Positions 47,558-60,608 of a DNA stretch of 64,000 nucleotides are shown here, piece by piece. The position numbers and the translations under genes are program-made. Source of the stretch: Saccopteryx bilineata (Eukaryota; Chordata; Mammalia; Chiroptera; Emballonuridae); assembly GCF_036850765.1 (NCBI RefSeq), contig NC_089491.1:93218740-93282739 (forward strand), in the 5' to 3' direction. Numbering within the stretch: the first letter of the stretch is position 1; the number at the start of each line of letters is the position of its first letter. Below the pieces are notes generated by a model. That model saw only the letters and a list, made by a program, of their open reading frames with translations, ran no database searches and was not told the origin of the DNA.

Positions 47558-48270
47558 GAATAGACTTTTTTTTATAATTGTCATGGTCATCACAGCCTTA
47601 TTTCTAATGGTTTCTAAATAATATTAATAGTGATATGTTATGCATTAAGAAGAGCTCTAATTATTATGTTAAGATTATTATCCTGTCTTATGTAATCATT
47701 CCAAAACTATTGACTTTTAAGGTTATTTCAGCTTTTCTTTACTGTAAATAACATTGAAATTAATGTTTTGTGTGATTTTGAGAGTATGTTTATTAAAAAT
47801 GGAGACAGTAAAACAAGGAAGTACTAAGAATAGGAGAAGTAGTAAGAGAGAACTTAGGAGGGGCTGCTTAAAAATGGGCAGAGAAAAGGGGGCCTTGGAG
47901 ACAGGTTCAGGGGGTTAGCCTGGAACAAGCTGCCATGCCCACCGCTCCGGGGCTTGCAGGTCTTCTGGGGACGCTTACAGTTCAGGAAATGCATGTATGT
48001 GGGTGGGGGGGAAGGAGGGAAGGAAAAAGGGCAATGCACGGGCATGCTCCTGAGAGGGAGAGTGTCCCATTGAAATGAATTTTTGTTTTATATTGTGCCT
48101 ATAATAACTCTTAGACACATAGCATAGGAGTTTCTCTCACTATGCCAGATTTGTTCAGATTTTAAAAAATATTTATAATTAAATATGTAAAAATTATATC
48201 TCATTTCTAAATTTGCATTTTTTCATTATTTATTAATTTACTATAATGTCTTGTGGTTATTGGTCATTGG
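47558..48270. other. Unassigned spacer with a GC-rich patch
   Basis: Mostly AT-rich, but 47850-48060 is clearly richer in G and contains GGGGAAGGAGGGAAGG-type sequence near 48000-48030. No gene recognised. Confidence 0.5.
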
Positions 48271-48275
48271 CGTTA

Positions 48276-48447
48276 TATATATACATATATATATATATAA
48301 TTTATTGATTGATTTTAGAGAGAGAGAGTGGGTGAGAGAGACAGAAACATCAGTCTGTTCCTGTGTGTGCCCTGAACAAGGATTGAACCCTCAAACTTTG
48401 CATATTGGGATGGTGCTCTAACTGACTGAGCTATCTGGCCAGGACTG
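48276..48447 (-). mobile_element. Old tRNA-derived SINE, type D
   Basis: The minus strand reads CTGGCCAGATAGCTCAGTCA then GTTAGAGCACC, a tRNA-like A-box region, followed by a degraded B box (GGTTCAATCC) and an AG-rich end at an AT repeat (48276-48300). Its head differs from the three other types; probably an older relative. Confidence 0.75.
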
Positions 48448-51400
48448 CATCATATTTTTATTAATTATTTGTAGTTCTTGCATTTTATTAGAGTTAAGGG
48501 ATCAATTATTTTCTGTTTTATGGAACACTCTATGTCTTAAAGCTATTAACCTTTATGGTAAATATGACCTCAATGTCTAGTTTGTTTTTTAATTCTGTTT
48601 AATATTTATCTTTAGATTTCTGCATATCTTATCTTTCCAAAACCAAGAAAAGGTAAGAAAATAGAAAAAAGATTTTATGTTTGGAGTCATAAAACAATGG
48701 CATTTTCATAACTTTTAACATGTTCTCATTCACAGACTGGTGGGCCGATTCTTATGTTGTTTGGTCCTCTTCACATAGAAGGGTGCTGTGGACACTTCAG
48801 TAACAGCTAGGCTGCTGTTGTGATCTTAGGGAAGGAAAAGCACCATCTCCAAGGCAGCAACAGCCTGACTTTGCTTCTACAATAACTCCTCTTATAATCT
48901 CCTTCCAGTTAGTCTTCAAATTCCTAACTAACAGCACCAGCTATCACAGCGATTATACTGTTCCAGTTATTTTATAATGAGACACATGTACATGGTTCTG
49001 TTAAAACACTTAAAAATCTAGACTATAATTACTTATTGCTTCCCAACAAACTATGAACTATCAAGGAACATGTATTTTATTACTCTAATATTATGCCAAC
49101 TAGAGAATAGTTGTTAGATTGATATTAAATGATAGCACCATTACCTACTTAGTAAGTGACAGGAAGCAATTAGAGAGTGAAATATCGAGGGACAGCAGTA
49201 AAGAGGAAATTCATAATTATACTGTTCTCTATCAGGCTGTGGAAGGACTAGCAAATCATGACAGTGGCAGGCACCAAACAAAGAGAAACCGACCGGTGAC
49301 ACCCGCTCGATCACGTCTTCAGACAGAAAGGAGAGTGCCTGGGCCCAATGCATTCTGTGCATTTATTTCCCACATCTCTGATTTCCTGGGTGAGTTATTA
49401 TCATCATAACAGTTCTGCTACCGGTCAACTGCGTCACAGCAGGGTGGTGGCCTTGTCCTCTTTGGAACCATGTTCCCTTTCAAACCTTTTTTCTCATATT
49501 TCTACTATTATGATTATGACAAACAAAAGAGAGTTATGCCCTTGAGTGAAGTATAATTCCATCTCCTAGGTACAGACCCATAGCGATGCTTCATGTATTT
49601 CATGGCAGCTCACTCATTCGCCCACAAAGAGTGGTTTATGGTAAGATCATCCTCTCTTAAAGAGAATCAGAGAAATAGCATCAGATGGATGATTTTAAAA
49701 GAAAATACAAGATAGAGGAGTTAAATTAAGGAAACACAGAAAAGTGAAATATAAGATAAGCTAACAAAACAGAATGATTCTCTTCAGTGAAAAAAAGAAA
49801 AAGAAAAGAAAAATTAAGTACTAAAACGACCAAAAGCAAAATACTTGTTAAAATGAGGCAAAATACTTGTTACTGGTGATTAATTCATGACAAAGTTTCT
49901 TTTGATTATGTTCTATGAGTGATTTCTGAGACTGAGTTTATATAGTTTTCAAGCTGCACGCAGAATAGGACCCACTGTAATTCTTGTGGTTTCCCCTGTC
50001 AGGTAAAAATTGAGATGCTTATTTTCTTAAAAGTGTTTACTGAGTCTATATACATAACAATAACAGGAAACAGTATAATCTGTCTTGATCATCATAACAT
50101 TCTTATGTGGCAAACACTATTATTTTTCTTATTTAAAGAGTGAAAATGAAGGGCAAGAATTTTGCTTGTACTTTAATAACATTCATGCAATTAACTAGAG
50201 ACAGAGTCAAGATTCTAATCCAGGAAGGTGGCTTCAGGTGTTCAGTTCAGGCTTCTGTATTACTAACTCTAGTCTCCTTGTTTTCTTCAGTAGTATTTCA
50301 CACTCCTGGGTTTTTGAAATTCTATGGCCTCTCACAGAAAGCACAAACAAACAAACAACAAAATGTGAACAGGAGAAAAGGAGGCCTGGAGAAGTCATTC
50401 ATATATTTAAGTCAGAAGAAAGCATGTTTACTGAGAAGTGGGAAGAGATTTAGCCTTGAAAGAAAAAGTTTCTTGGCAACTGGAACAGGAATAAAACTAC
50501 AAAGAATGACAGAATAACTATGCCACCTAATAAAAAAAGAAAGGTCTAAAATTATTAATGAAGAGACAAAGAACACTTTTCATTCTATCTTAAAAACAAA
50601 ATTCCATGTCCTCTATCTTTTTTCTGCATGAGAGCAGATGCATGGATCACAGAGATAATCTTGATACTGCGTGTTCCACACTTCACTATTAAAACAGATA
50701 TGTCCAGTACATATTCTGTAACTGAAAGGATAACATTAACTTTAGAGTCTTGCTGGCTTGAAACACTTTCTAAATTCTTCATTCCTTCTTAATACAATGT
50801 CCAGTATTTAACATCAGTTAAATGAGTATGTAATTTGAAGCAATAGGTATACAACAAGAACTTGTGAAAATAGTTCTGTGATTTAGTTATATAACAAATA
50901 CAAAAAATAAAAAATGTAGGTTGGTATTTTGGAAGCTGAACACTGCAGAAGTCTTTCATTGTTTCTGACCTAGCTCATGTTAAGAAGATCCAATGCAGGT
51001 GATGACGTACTAAATATTCATTCTTTGATGTAGATAAATTCATATGTAAAGAGCTGTGTGTGATTACACATATCAATGCATCTCTGTATTACACATAGTT
51101 CTCTTTATATTCCAGTACCAACAGTTACATATGAGTGAGAAGGAAAGGTATTCATATGAAAAAAAAGACATAGAAACCGGATGCTTAAAGCGTAGCATTT
51201 TATGAGTTATTAAAATTAGTGTTATAGATTTTATGCATAAAATTAATATTTTGAAGTACACAAACCTTAATTTATTGAGAGTAGTGATCTAGAGATTGTG
51301 ATACTAAAAGAATTGTAGGCTGACTAAGCAAGTGGTCCAAATATGCAGACTAAGCAAAGTAACAAAAACAACAACCAAAAAAAACAATAATGGAAAAATA

Positions 51401-51711
51401 GTTTGAGATGTTTCTTTACTTTACACATTTCAATCATCTGATAATTGTCTGAGGCCTTAAAAACCAGCAGTAAGTAGTATTAGAAAAATCAGAAGTTATC
51501 CCCCGCTAACATACTTTTGAACATCTGTGGTATCAGTGGTTTTTGCAAATATTTTATTTTTATAGTCAGAAGGGAATCCTGCCTTTTGTAATAATTTACA
51601 GATTACTTCAAGCACCCAAGTAAAACAGTAGTCAGATACTCTTACATCTGTTATCAATAATATTTTCATAAATAAAAACTATTTTTCACATATTAATTTA
51701 TACCCTATATG
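48448..51711. other. Long intergenic stretch, mostly unidentified
   Basis: AT-rich, short frames only. The 125-codon and 71-codon overlapping frames near 50140-50517 have no family features. A weak antisense MIR-like stretch lies at about 50090-50175. Confidence 0.5.
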
Positions 51712-51860
51712 TAGCATTTAACAGTCATTGAGTATTTTTACATGCTGGACACCAGGCTAAATATTTTACATTTATTATCATATTTAAGCCTAAGAACCAC
51801 CGTCTAAATAAATTACTGCTATCTTATTATATTTTTTGTAGAAACTAGGGTTAAGAGATT
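51712..51860 (-). repeat. MIR SINE fragment, antisense
   Basis: 'tgagtatttttacatgctgg', then 'acaccaggctaaatatttta' and 'tatttaagcctaagaaccac' match the reverse MIR core in order. Diverged. Confidence 0.65.
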
Positions 51861-52239
51861 TCTAATTTAACTCATCATCTTTTCCCTAACACTTGGTCTA
51901 ATCCACTCTCATCTTCTATTGCTTTATCAATTACTCCTATCCCCTTCTCTTGATTGACTTTCCTCCATCATGTAACACCTAACAACCTGTCCTGTATATG
52001 CTCATGATTTATTATTTTCTCTTTTCTTTTTCATCATAACAAAGTCAAATTTATGCTTTCAAGTACAAGGACAGGATATGATTATGAAGAAAGACATTTT
52101 AAAATATATTTTTATCTTGCTAGAAAGATAATGAGTTCAAACCCTGCAGTTAGTAGTGTTCAGTTCTGTGGTCACACTGGATTTAGTTAACTCATAACTA
52201 GAAAATTTTATGTTGGGTTGCCATTAAATTACTTGTTTA

Positions 52240-52560
52240 ATCAATTTATAAACATTTATTGAGCATAACTTTATTCAAGGCATTGTATCATGAATATAAA
52301 AACCAAGTGACAACATTTCTGCTTTTAAGGAGTTTATAGGCTATAGAGAAGTGGATTATGTTATTAGATTCTCATTTGAAATGTATCTGTTAACACAATC
52401 ATTCCACAAAGGATTGTTAAGTGTCTACACTTTGTCAGGCACTGTTCTATTGCTAGACATAGAGACTTGGGCAAAAAAGACACACTTCTCAAATTTTATT
52501 GAGCTTATATTCCAGTGGTGGTAGACAAACAGTAACAGTTAATACACTATGCCCCATGGA
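52240..52560. repeat. Ancient mammalian repeat remnant, family unresolved
   Basis: Two successive blocks read like 'tttattgagc...ttcaaggcattgt' and 'gtcaggcactgttctattgc ... gagcttatattccagtggtg'. This phrase pattern recurs in old mammalian interspersed repeats. I cannot assign the family by eye. Confidence 0.4.
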
Positions 52561-52873
52561 AAATATAATGGAGAATAATAAAGCAAAGAAGGACTCTTGA
52601 GTGCATCTTGATATGAATGTCATTTTAGATAACACACCTGAAGAGGATGAAAGAATGAATTATATAGATAGGAAGGGAAAATGGCTTTTCATTCTGAGAA
52701 CATAAACAGAGATCTATAAACCAAATCAGATCATCTTCATATGTAAGAAAATAAATGTAATAATGGGATATTCAAAAGTAAGAGAGTTAACAAAATTATT
52801 TCATTATTAAAAAATTATTTGTTTCTATGTCTGGTGATGTCTGAGTATTTCAAATAACATAAATTAAAAATAA

Positions 52874-52972
52874 TGTAACTAATTATTTAATAGTGTAACT
52901 AATTATTTAATAATTACTAATTATTAAATTAACTAATTATTTAAATAATGTAATTATTTAATAATAATTAAG
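52874..52972. repeat. AT-rich tandem repeat
   Basis: 'taactaattatttaataRT'-like units repeat imperfectly about five times, almost only A and T. Slippage-type repeat with no coding potential. Confidence 0.75.
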
Positions 52973-53119
52973 GGAAGAAAATATCCTACAAAAACTCTAC
53001 CAAATAAGAATTCAAAAAGCAAATATTTGACCGAGTGCCTGGCACATGGTAGTACAAGGGAACTGCCAATATACATATTCCCAATACACTGATATTACTC
53101 TCTATATTGTAGAATTGTC

Positions 53120-53705
53120 TGAGTGGTTTTTTTTTCAGGTATAAGGATGCCAGCTGAACTGCTTCCGTAGCTCAAATATCAGGCCTTGTAAATTAGATCA
53201 AACACAGAAATCCAGAGCCCTGACCACATAGAGCTCAAACTCTATTCAAGTCCTTGATGAAAGTAACAAGGTCAGAAACCTTATGGCTTTGGGAGGCATC
53301 CAGGAGGAAACCTGATTAAGATAGAAGACAGACAGTCTAGATCACTAAGCCTCTGAGAGGGATGCACAGATCAAGCAGAAGGCACATAGTCCATTGTCTA
53401 TCTCAAGAATATAGTATACCTATTTGCCTTAAGACATCCCCCAACCTTTGTCCCTATGTGACCAATTGCACAGATTTTTCCCTTGTTAGTATTAATAAGA
53501 GCCACTGAATCATATAAAAAGGGTCAGCAGGACAAGAGTGTTAAGGCAGACTTCAGAGCCAAAACCCTCTGTCTCCTCATGTTTGCTGGCCATTTGATTA
53601 CAGACACTTGTACGCACTTTAGTCCTCTTCTTTATTAAAATGTCTTCACAGCAATGGGCACCTTGAGTCCTGGCTTGTTCTGGTGTCAGTAAAAGTTTCT
53701 CATTA
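53120..53705 (+). mobile_element. Possible solo LTR
   Basis: The segment is more GC-rich than its flanks, has a TATA-like 'atcatataaaaagggtcagc' at 53510-53529 and, 100 bp on, a poly-A-signal-like 'tttattaaaatg' (53631-53642) followed by a short GT-rich end. This matches U3-R-U5 order. I see no clean flanking duplication or TG/CA ends. Tentative. Confidence 0.4.
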
Positions 53706-54270
53706 TTTGTTAAGTAAATAAATGCATGAGAAAATAAATGAGTAATGAATGGAGGTAAAAATATTAAGACATTGACAGATATACTGATAATTATAAATTA
53801 TGATAAATGATGCAATTGATTGTCTACAGCTAATATATTTTTACTGACATCCACCTTGTAATATACCTATGAATCATTACATTATCACAGTGCACAGCAT
53901 ATTTCTAATTTGTACATTTTTCTTGCTAATCATGCAATCAATTCCTTGTTAACATGCAGGGTGGGGAAAAAGTAGGTTTACATTTGTTTGTATGAATACT
54001 ATATAATATAAGAATAAACTCTGTGTTTCACATATTCACAACTACAAGCTTATTTTCATTCCACACTATATTGAAACCTATTTTTTAAAAATATGATTAC
54101 TAGAAGTCACAGACAACCTGAACTCTGGATTTAAAAATATAAATTATTTCTAGGGGAAAAAACAGAAAAATGAATAGTAATAATATATGAAGATAAACTC
54201 AAAGTAAATTATTAATTTTGGTTTCAATGCAGAAGATGGTAGAATAGCACTTTGATTTGTTCTCACAATG
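53706..54270. other. Unassigned AT-rich spacer
   Basis: No gene or repeat recognised. Confidence 0.5.
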
Positions 54271-54274
54271 GTCT

Positions 54275-55930
54275 TTATTTTTTAGTGAGGTATAATTGGT
54301 ATAAAATGTTCTATTAGTGTCAGATGTACATCATCCTGATTTTATATTTATATAAATTATGAAATGATCACCACAGTAGGTCTGATTACCATCTATCATC
54401 ATACATAATCATTATAATATTATTGACTATATTCCCTATAATGTACATTACACCCCCATGCCTTATTTATTTTATAAGTGAATGTATCTACCTCTTAATT
54501 CCACTTACCTGTTTTTCTCATACCCTGACCCACTTTTCCATCGGGTAACCAACAGTTTGTTTCCTGTATATATGAGACCATTTCTGTTGTGTTTGTTTGT
54601 TTTGTTTTTTATATTCCATATGTAAGTGAAATTATACAGTATTAATCTTTTGCTATCTAACATGCTTCATTTAACATGATACCCCTTAGGTCCATCCACA
54701 TTATTTTAATGGCAAGGCTTCATTCTTTTTTATAGCTGAATAATATTTCATTATATATATGCATGTGGGGTGTGTGTGTGTGTGTATTCAAGCCTTCTTT
54801 AGGCATTCATCTATCAAAGGACAATAAAGTTGTTATTTCCATAAATTGACTATTATAAATACTGCAGCAATATGGTCACATAGGGAAGCATATACCTCTT
54901 CAATTTATTATTTTCATTTTTTTGCATTCATACCTAGAAATAGAATTGCAATGTCATATAGCAGTTTTCTTTGTAATTTTTTTCTATTGTAGTTGCACCA
55001 ATTTCATTCCCACTAACAGTGTAGGAAAAGTTCCTTTTCTCCACATTCTCAACAACAGTTGTTATTTATTGTCTTTTCAATAATAGTCATTCTGACATAT
55101 GTGAGGTGATATCTCATTGTCATTATGATTTACATTTCCCCAATGATTAATAATGTTGAGCATGTTTTATTGTGCGTGCTGGCAATCTGTATGTCTTCAT
55201 TGGGGAAATGTTTATTTTTGTCTTCTGCCCATTTTTTTTAATTTGGGTTCTTTGGTTTTGTGATATTGAGTTGTGTAAGCTTTCTATAAAATGTACATAT
55301 TAAACCCATATTGAATATCTGTTTTGTGACTCTATTATACTGTTTTGATTACTATAGCTATACAGTGTAGTTTGAAATCAAGGAGTATGGCGTTTCCAAT
55401 TTTGCACTTCTTTCTCAAGATTCTTTTGGCTATTTGGGCTCTTTTGTGGTTCCACACAATTTGAGGATTCTTTGTTCTAGTTCTGTGAAATATGCCATTG
55501 GTATTTTGATAAGGATTGAACTGAATCTATACATTCCTTTGGGTAGGAAAGAAATTTTAAGAACATTATTTTTTTCCAATCTATAAGCACCATGGTGTAT
55601 CTTTGTATTTATCTGTGTTGCCTTCAATTTTTTTCATTAATGTCTTGTAATTTTCATAATACAAGTCTTTAACTCCTCGTTTAAATTTCTTACGAGGCAT
55701 TTTATTATTTTTATGGAGTTTTAAATAGGATAAGTTTCTTAATTTCACTTTCTGACACTTTGCTATTAGTGTATACAAGTGTCACTAATTTCTGTATATT
55801 AATTTGTATCCTGCAACTTCACTGAATTAATTTATTACTTCTAATTTTATCTAGGTGGAGTCATTAGTGTTTTCTACATATAGTATAAGATCAACTACAA
55901 ATAATGAAAGTTTCTTTTTCCTTCAAAATA
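54275..55930 (-). mobile_element. Old L1, antisense, 5'-truncated with internal deletion
   Basis: The plus strand begins with the complement of an old L1 3'UTR ('agtgaggtataattggtata', 'agtgtcagatgtacatcatc') and continues into ORF2 C-terminal codons. The minus-strand frames at 55430-55778 encode 'ILIKIPMAYFTELEQRILK' and 'RGVKDLYYENYKTLMKKI'. The reading jumps near 55320, so a piece is missing. More diverged than L1-A, -B and -C; a GT repeat lies at 54768-54785. Confidence 0.85.
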
Positions 55931-56260
55931 TCTCAAATCATAAATTGATTTCATACATGTAGATAATATCTTTACCTCAAAGGAAGGTAACAGATCAATT
56001 TTTCTCTGCTAAAATTTTATAATCAAGCCTTCTGTCATATAATTTTTATTTTATTTTATAGTGTTCTATGTCAACCAGAAATTAGAACTTGGGACTAGCT
56101 AATTTAGTTATAATATAAAGTAACTGACTTCAAAATCGGCATATTGAGCTTTTATTGTCTCTTTAGCTCTGATGTTTTCAATGTTTCCACCTATAATTTT
56201 CCTCTTGCCAAGCCTAAAAATACAGAAGTGTTTACAGTTGATTATAATAATAGCAAGAAG

Positions 56261-56632
56261 GCCCTGGTCGGTTGGATCAGTGGTAGAGCGTCGGCCTGGT
56301 GTGTAGGAGTCCCGGGTTCAATTCCCAGCCAGAGCACACAGGAGAAGCGCCCATCTGCTTCTCCACCCCTCCCTATCTCCTTCCTCTCTGTTTCTCTCTT
56401 CCCCTCCCGCAGCCAAGGCTCCATTGGAGCAAAGTTGGCCTGGGCACTGAGGATGGCTCCGTGGCCTCTGCCTCAGGCGCTAGAATGGCCCTGGTTGCAA
56501 CAGAGCAATGCCCCAGATGGGCAAAGCATTGTCCCCTGGTGGGCATGCCAGGTGGATCCCAGTAGGGTGCATGCGGGAGTCTGTCTGACTGCCTCCCAAC
56601 TTCAGAAAACCACACACATACACACACAAAAG
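56261..56632 (+). mobile_element. Ves-like SINE, type A, full length
   Basis: Head GCCCTGGTCGGTTGGATCAG, B box GGTTCAATTCC, body as in the 2798 copy and an unusual CACA-rich tail (56608-56630). Perfect 12-bp duplication aatagcaagaag at 56249-56260 and 56633-56644. The 169-codon frame across it is SINE sequence with flanks. Confidence 0.94.
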
Positions 56633-56644
56633 AATAGCAAGAAG

Positions 56645-57690
56645 AAGTTGTAGTTTCACTTCAACTTAAAAGGAAAAATAAAATAGCTCAAGTTAGTGCA
56701 CTAGCATTATTTCTGGTGATTTACATGTATTCTTCTACCAGAATCAGTAGAAAACAGTCATAGCTACTAACATAATTTTTTTAAAAAAATCATAAAACCA
56801 AACTACCATTTCAAAATACCTCACCATGAGCATGATTAATTAATTTTGACTTATTTACCAATAAAGGTCTAGCAGTAAACATAATGGCTCAGAACACTTA
56901 AAATGGAGTATTTCTTTGCATCTTTTCTAATATTAAACATCTTAAATAAACTGTCCTGTAAATCATTATAGAATACTAATGCCATCTTAAGCTCTTTTTC
57001 TATGTACATGATTAAGGAATTTCATATATATTCATGGGTTTTAGTTATTTAAATTAAGTCTAAACAATTGATATCTCATCTTTGCTCACACCCACTCACC
57101 CACTCCAAAGAGTGATTTTCAAAATGCACATGAAATATAATATAAACTTTTAAAAACATATATATAGAAAATAGTTCTTTTACTCATTCCAGGATTCATT
57201 CTCACTTCACAGATATTACCAGTGTGATCAAAATATTATGCAAATTCTCATACATTGATTACAAATGTACATGTCTAGATCCATAGGTTTGTGCTCTGTG
57301 CATGCATGCTTATTCATACACTTTCTCCTGAAATAAAAAATATATATATTACAGATCATTTAATTGGCTTTTTATCCACAAGCTTAACTCCGTATTCCTT
57401 TACTAAATGGTATTTTTAGTTTTACCTCATCCTTTAATAGTTGAAGACTATTCCATTTTATGACTGCTGTAACATTATATGTAATTTCTGCTAAATAACT
57501 AATTCTGTTGGACACTTATGTTGTTTCAGTTAGATTTCTATTACAAGGTTGACATTGTATCTTGTGCATGTCTTTTTGCCTTCATATATATACTAGTATA
57601 TATAGGATACATTTATAAAGGTAGAGCTGGTGTCATAATTTATTGTTTGGGTTTTATTGTGTATAGCATGCTGTAGTGAAAAATAAAAAA
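56645..57690. other. Unassigned AT-rich spacer
   Basis: No gene or repeat recognised with confidence; short AT repeats at 57335-57350 and 57585-57605. Confidence 0.5.
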
Positions 57691-57697
57691 GATACAT

Positions 57698-58053
57698 GGT
57701 CCTGGCAAGTTGGATCAGTGGTAGAGCGTTGGTCTGGCTTGTGAGTGTCTGGGGTTTAATTCCCAGTCAGAGAACACAGGAAAAGAGACCCATCTGCTTC
57801 TCCATCCCTCTCCTTGCCCCTTCTCTCTCTCTCTTTTTCTCTGATACTCTCACAGCCATGGGTCGATTGATTCGAGTGCATCAGCCTGAGTGCTGAGAAT
57901 GGCTCTGTATAGCCTCCTTCTCAGGTGCTAAAAAATAGCTCAGTTGTGAGTGACCCCAGATGTGCAGAGCAGCAACCCCAGAATGGATCCAGGTCAGAGA
58001 TCATGTGGGATTCTGTCTCTCTATCTCCTCTCCTCTCACTTGGAAAAGAGAGA
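57698..58053 (+). mobile_element. Ves-like SINE, type A, older copy
   Basis: Head GGTCCTGGCAAGTTGGATCA, degraded B box (GGTTTAATTCC) and diverged body with 'cagccatgggtcgattgatt'. The ends are not fixed because flanks are only vaguely similar. Confidence 0.8.
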
Positions 58054-58990
58054 CTCATGAGATCTACTAAAATTCTCACTACTTAAAATAGATGGTTAAT
58101 ATGGAAATTGTGCTACCACCTTTATATCTTCTGTGGTATACCAATTCTAATAATCTTCATGTTAACGGACTATTAAAATAAAAAAAAATATGACTGATCT
58201 CTAAACTTCATTTTATTTTGAAAAACTTTTTGATTAAATAGTGTTTACGCAATGGTAAGTAAAGATGGGATCTCTAAATTGTATTTAATTTTTATTTTAT
58301 CTCTTATAAAATCAAAATTAGAAATAGACGGTATCTCCCCCTTCCATCCTTGGTTACATGGTCCAAGAGGATAAATGCAATGTTTCCTTATTGTTTCGAT
58401 AAAATGTAGCACCGTGATTTGTAGGCTCAGTAATTCTTTCTTGAGTTAAAAACAACACATTATCTTCTCAAGGAGACCTTAATTTAAGAGATGGAAAATA
58501 ATATGTTCTTTAAGAACAGGTAGCATTCACTGTACATCTTTTAAATTGCTTTGCACAATATGAAGCTAGCACAGAATCATCAATCTGAAAACTGTATATG
58601 GATTAATGGTTTCTTCTTTCAAGATTCAAAAAAAACCCATTGAATATAGTCAGCAATTGAATATTTTATTATATCATAACTATATATTTATCACATTTCC
58701 TAAGTTTTTAGAGGGCACAATTAATTATTTGGTGTACATCAATGGTAAAGAAAAAATGAAGGTAGAAGAGTTTATGAAAAATGAAAGAATAAATTTAATA
58801 AAATTAACCAATCACATAATAATAAATGTTTCAAACATTATTTTTAAATGTTATATTTGTGATATATATATATATATACACACAAAAAGAAAGACAGATC
58901 TTCCAAAGGCATATGCAAAACAGTTGCCTGAGTGAGTCAAGCTCCACTTTTAATGCACGTGACAATTAAACAAATAAGATATGTTTTTAT
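58054..58990. other. Unassigned AT-rich spacer
   Basis: No repeat recognised; an AT repeat with CA extension lies at 58862-58884. The 109-codon frame at 58606 is AT-rich and without recognisable features. Confidence 0.5.
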
Positions 58991-58997
58991 TTAAAAG

Positions 58998-59235
58998 TGA
59001 ATTTTTTTATTTTATTGATTTAAGAGAGAATGAGAGAGGAAGAGAGCAATAGAGGGAGGAGAGACATTAGAAGCATCAACTTATAGTTGTTTCGTTTAAG
59101 TTGTTTATGGATGGCTTTCTCATACATGCCTTGATGCAGAGGCTGAAACTGAGCCAATGAATTCTTGCTCAAGCCAGCAACCATGGACTCAGACCATTTC
59201 CCATTGAATATTAAGCATATTAACAGCAAGGTAAG
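58998..59235 (-). mobile_element. Old Ves-like SINE, type C
   Basis: The minus strand keeps diverged type C phrases: 'aaggcatgtatgagaaagcc', 'tggttgctggcttgagcaag' and an AG-rich end on the plus strand (59022-59060). The head is lost or unrecognisable. Confidence 0.7.
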
Positions 59236-59544
59236 TGCCAGAGCTGAATTCTCACAAGTCCTTCAATGTAAATTGTACAACTTATCCAGTCTTTTTCACA
59301 GTTTTATAAAACACATGCTATTGCGATTAAAACATATGTGGATACATGGATATCTTTATGTTTTGAAAGGTTAATTAACTTTAGCTTTGAGACCATGTCA
59401 ATATATTTTTCCACTGCAAAGATCTTATTTCACAGGATTAGCTCAATAAAAGTTTGAGATATAAGTGATAAGAGAATGAATTCTAGTAACTTGAGGATAT
59501 GTTAAATAACCATGCTAGAAGAAATAGAAAGAAAAGATAGTACA

Positions 59545-59881
59545 GCCTGACCAGGCAGTGGTGCAGTGGATAGAGCCTCGGACTGGGATGCGGAAGGACC
59601 CAGGTTCGAGACCCCAAGGTCATCAGCTTGAGCGCAGGCTCATCTGGTTTGAGCAAAAGCTCACCAGCTTGGACCCAAGGTTGCTGGCTTGAGCAAGGGG
59701 TTACTCGGTCTGCTTTAGGCCCGTGGTCAAGGCACATATGAGAAAGCAATCAATGAACAATTAAGGTGTCGAAATGCACAACAAAAAAAACTGATTGATG
59801 CTTCTCATCTCTCCTTTCCTGTCTGTCTGTCCCTGTCTATCCTTCTCTCTGACTCTCTCTCTGTCTCTGTTAAAAAAAAGA
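59545..59881 (+). mobile_element. Ves-like SINE, type C, full length
   Basis: Head GCCTGACCAGGCAGTGGTGC, B-box-like GGTTCGAGACCCC, the internal 'tggtttgagcaaaagctcac' repeats, 'atgagaaagcaatcaatgaa' and a CT-rich end with a short A tail. Perfect 19-bp duplication (59526-59544 and 59882-59900). The cleanest type C copy in the window. Confidence 0.96.
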
Positions 59882-59900
59882 AGAAAGAAAAGATAGTACA

Positions 59901-60215
59901 ATCCTTTTCTTATAAAAATATCACCAGTTGAGATATAAATATAAGGTGACACAATGGAAATTAAATTTAATGAAACAGACAGCTCAGTAAATTGGAAATT
60001 ATATAATTTTTAGGCACCATTACAAAGTGTCATGAATATATTGAGATAAATTTAAGAGCAAACTTAGTGTACTAAATGTTTTGTCAAAAGGCTAGGAACT
60101 TGACACTTCTCTGAAATAATCACATGCCATCAGCAACTTTGCCTTGCTCATAGTTAACTTAAAATTAAAAATCTTTGTCTGGTAAAGCATAACGTTTCAT
60201 GAGGAAAGGGAATTT
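59901..60215. other. Unassigned AT-rich spacer
   Basis: No gene or repeat recognised. Confidence 0.5.
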
Positions 60216-60231
60216 TCAACTTAAGATTTTT

Positions 60232-60592
60232 TTTTTTTTTTTTCATTTTTCTGAAGCTGGAAACAGGGAGAGACAGTCTGACAGACTCCCGCATGCGCCC
60301 GACCGGGATCCACCCGGCACGCCCACCAGGGGCGACGCTCTGCCCACCAGGGGGCGATGCTCTGCCCATCCTGGGTGTCCCCATGTTGCGACCAGAGCCA
60401 CTCTAGCGCCTGAGGCAGAGGCAAGGAGCCATCCCCAGCGCCCGGGCCATCTTTGCTCCAATGGAGCCTTGGCTGCGGGAGGGGAAGAGAGAGACAGAGA
60501 GGAAAGCGCGGCGGAGGGGTGGAGAAGCAAATGGGCGCTTCTCCTGTGTGCCCTGGCCGGGAATCGAACCCGGGTCCTCCGCACGCTAGGCC
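60232..60592 (-). mobile_element. Ves-like SINE, type A, lacking the 5' head
   Basis: The body and B box (complement of ggaatcgaacc near 60559-60569) are well kept, but the minus-strand 5' end stops at 'ggcctagcgtgcggaggacc', so the A box half of the tRNA-like head is missing. Flanks tcaacttaagattttt (60216-60231) and tcaacttcagattttt (60593-60608) differ at one base, so the copy was already 5'-truncated when it inserted. It also carries a partial duplication of the 'cgcccaccaggggcga' segment, as do several type A copies. Confidence 0.93.
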
Positions 60593-60608
60593 TCAACTTC
60601 AGATTTTT

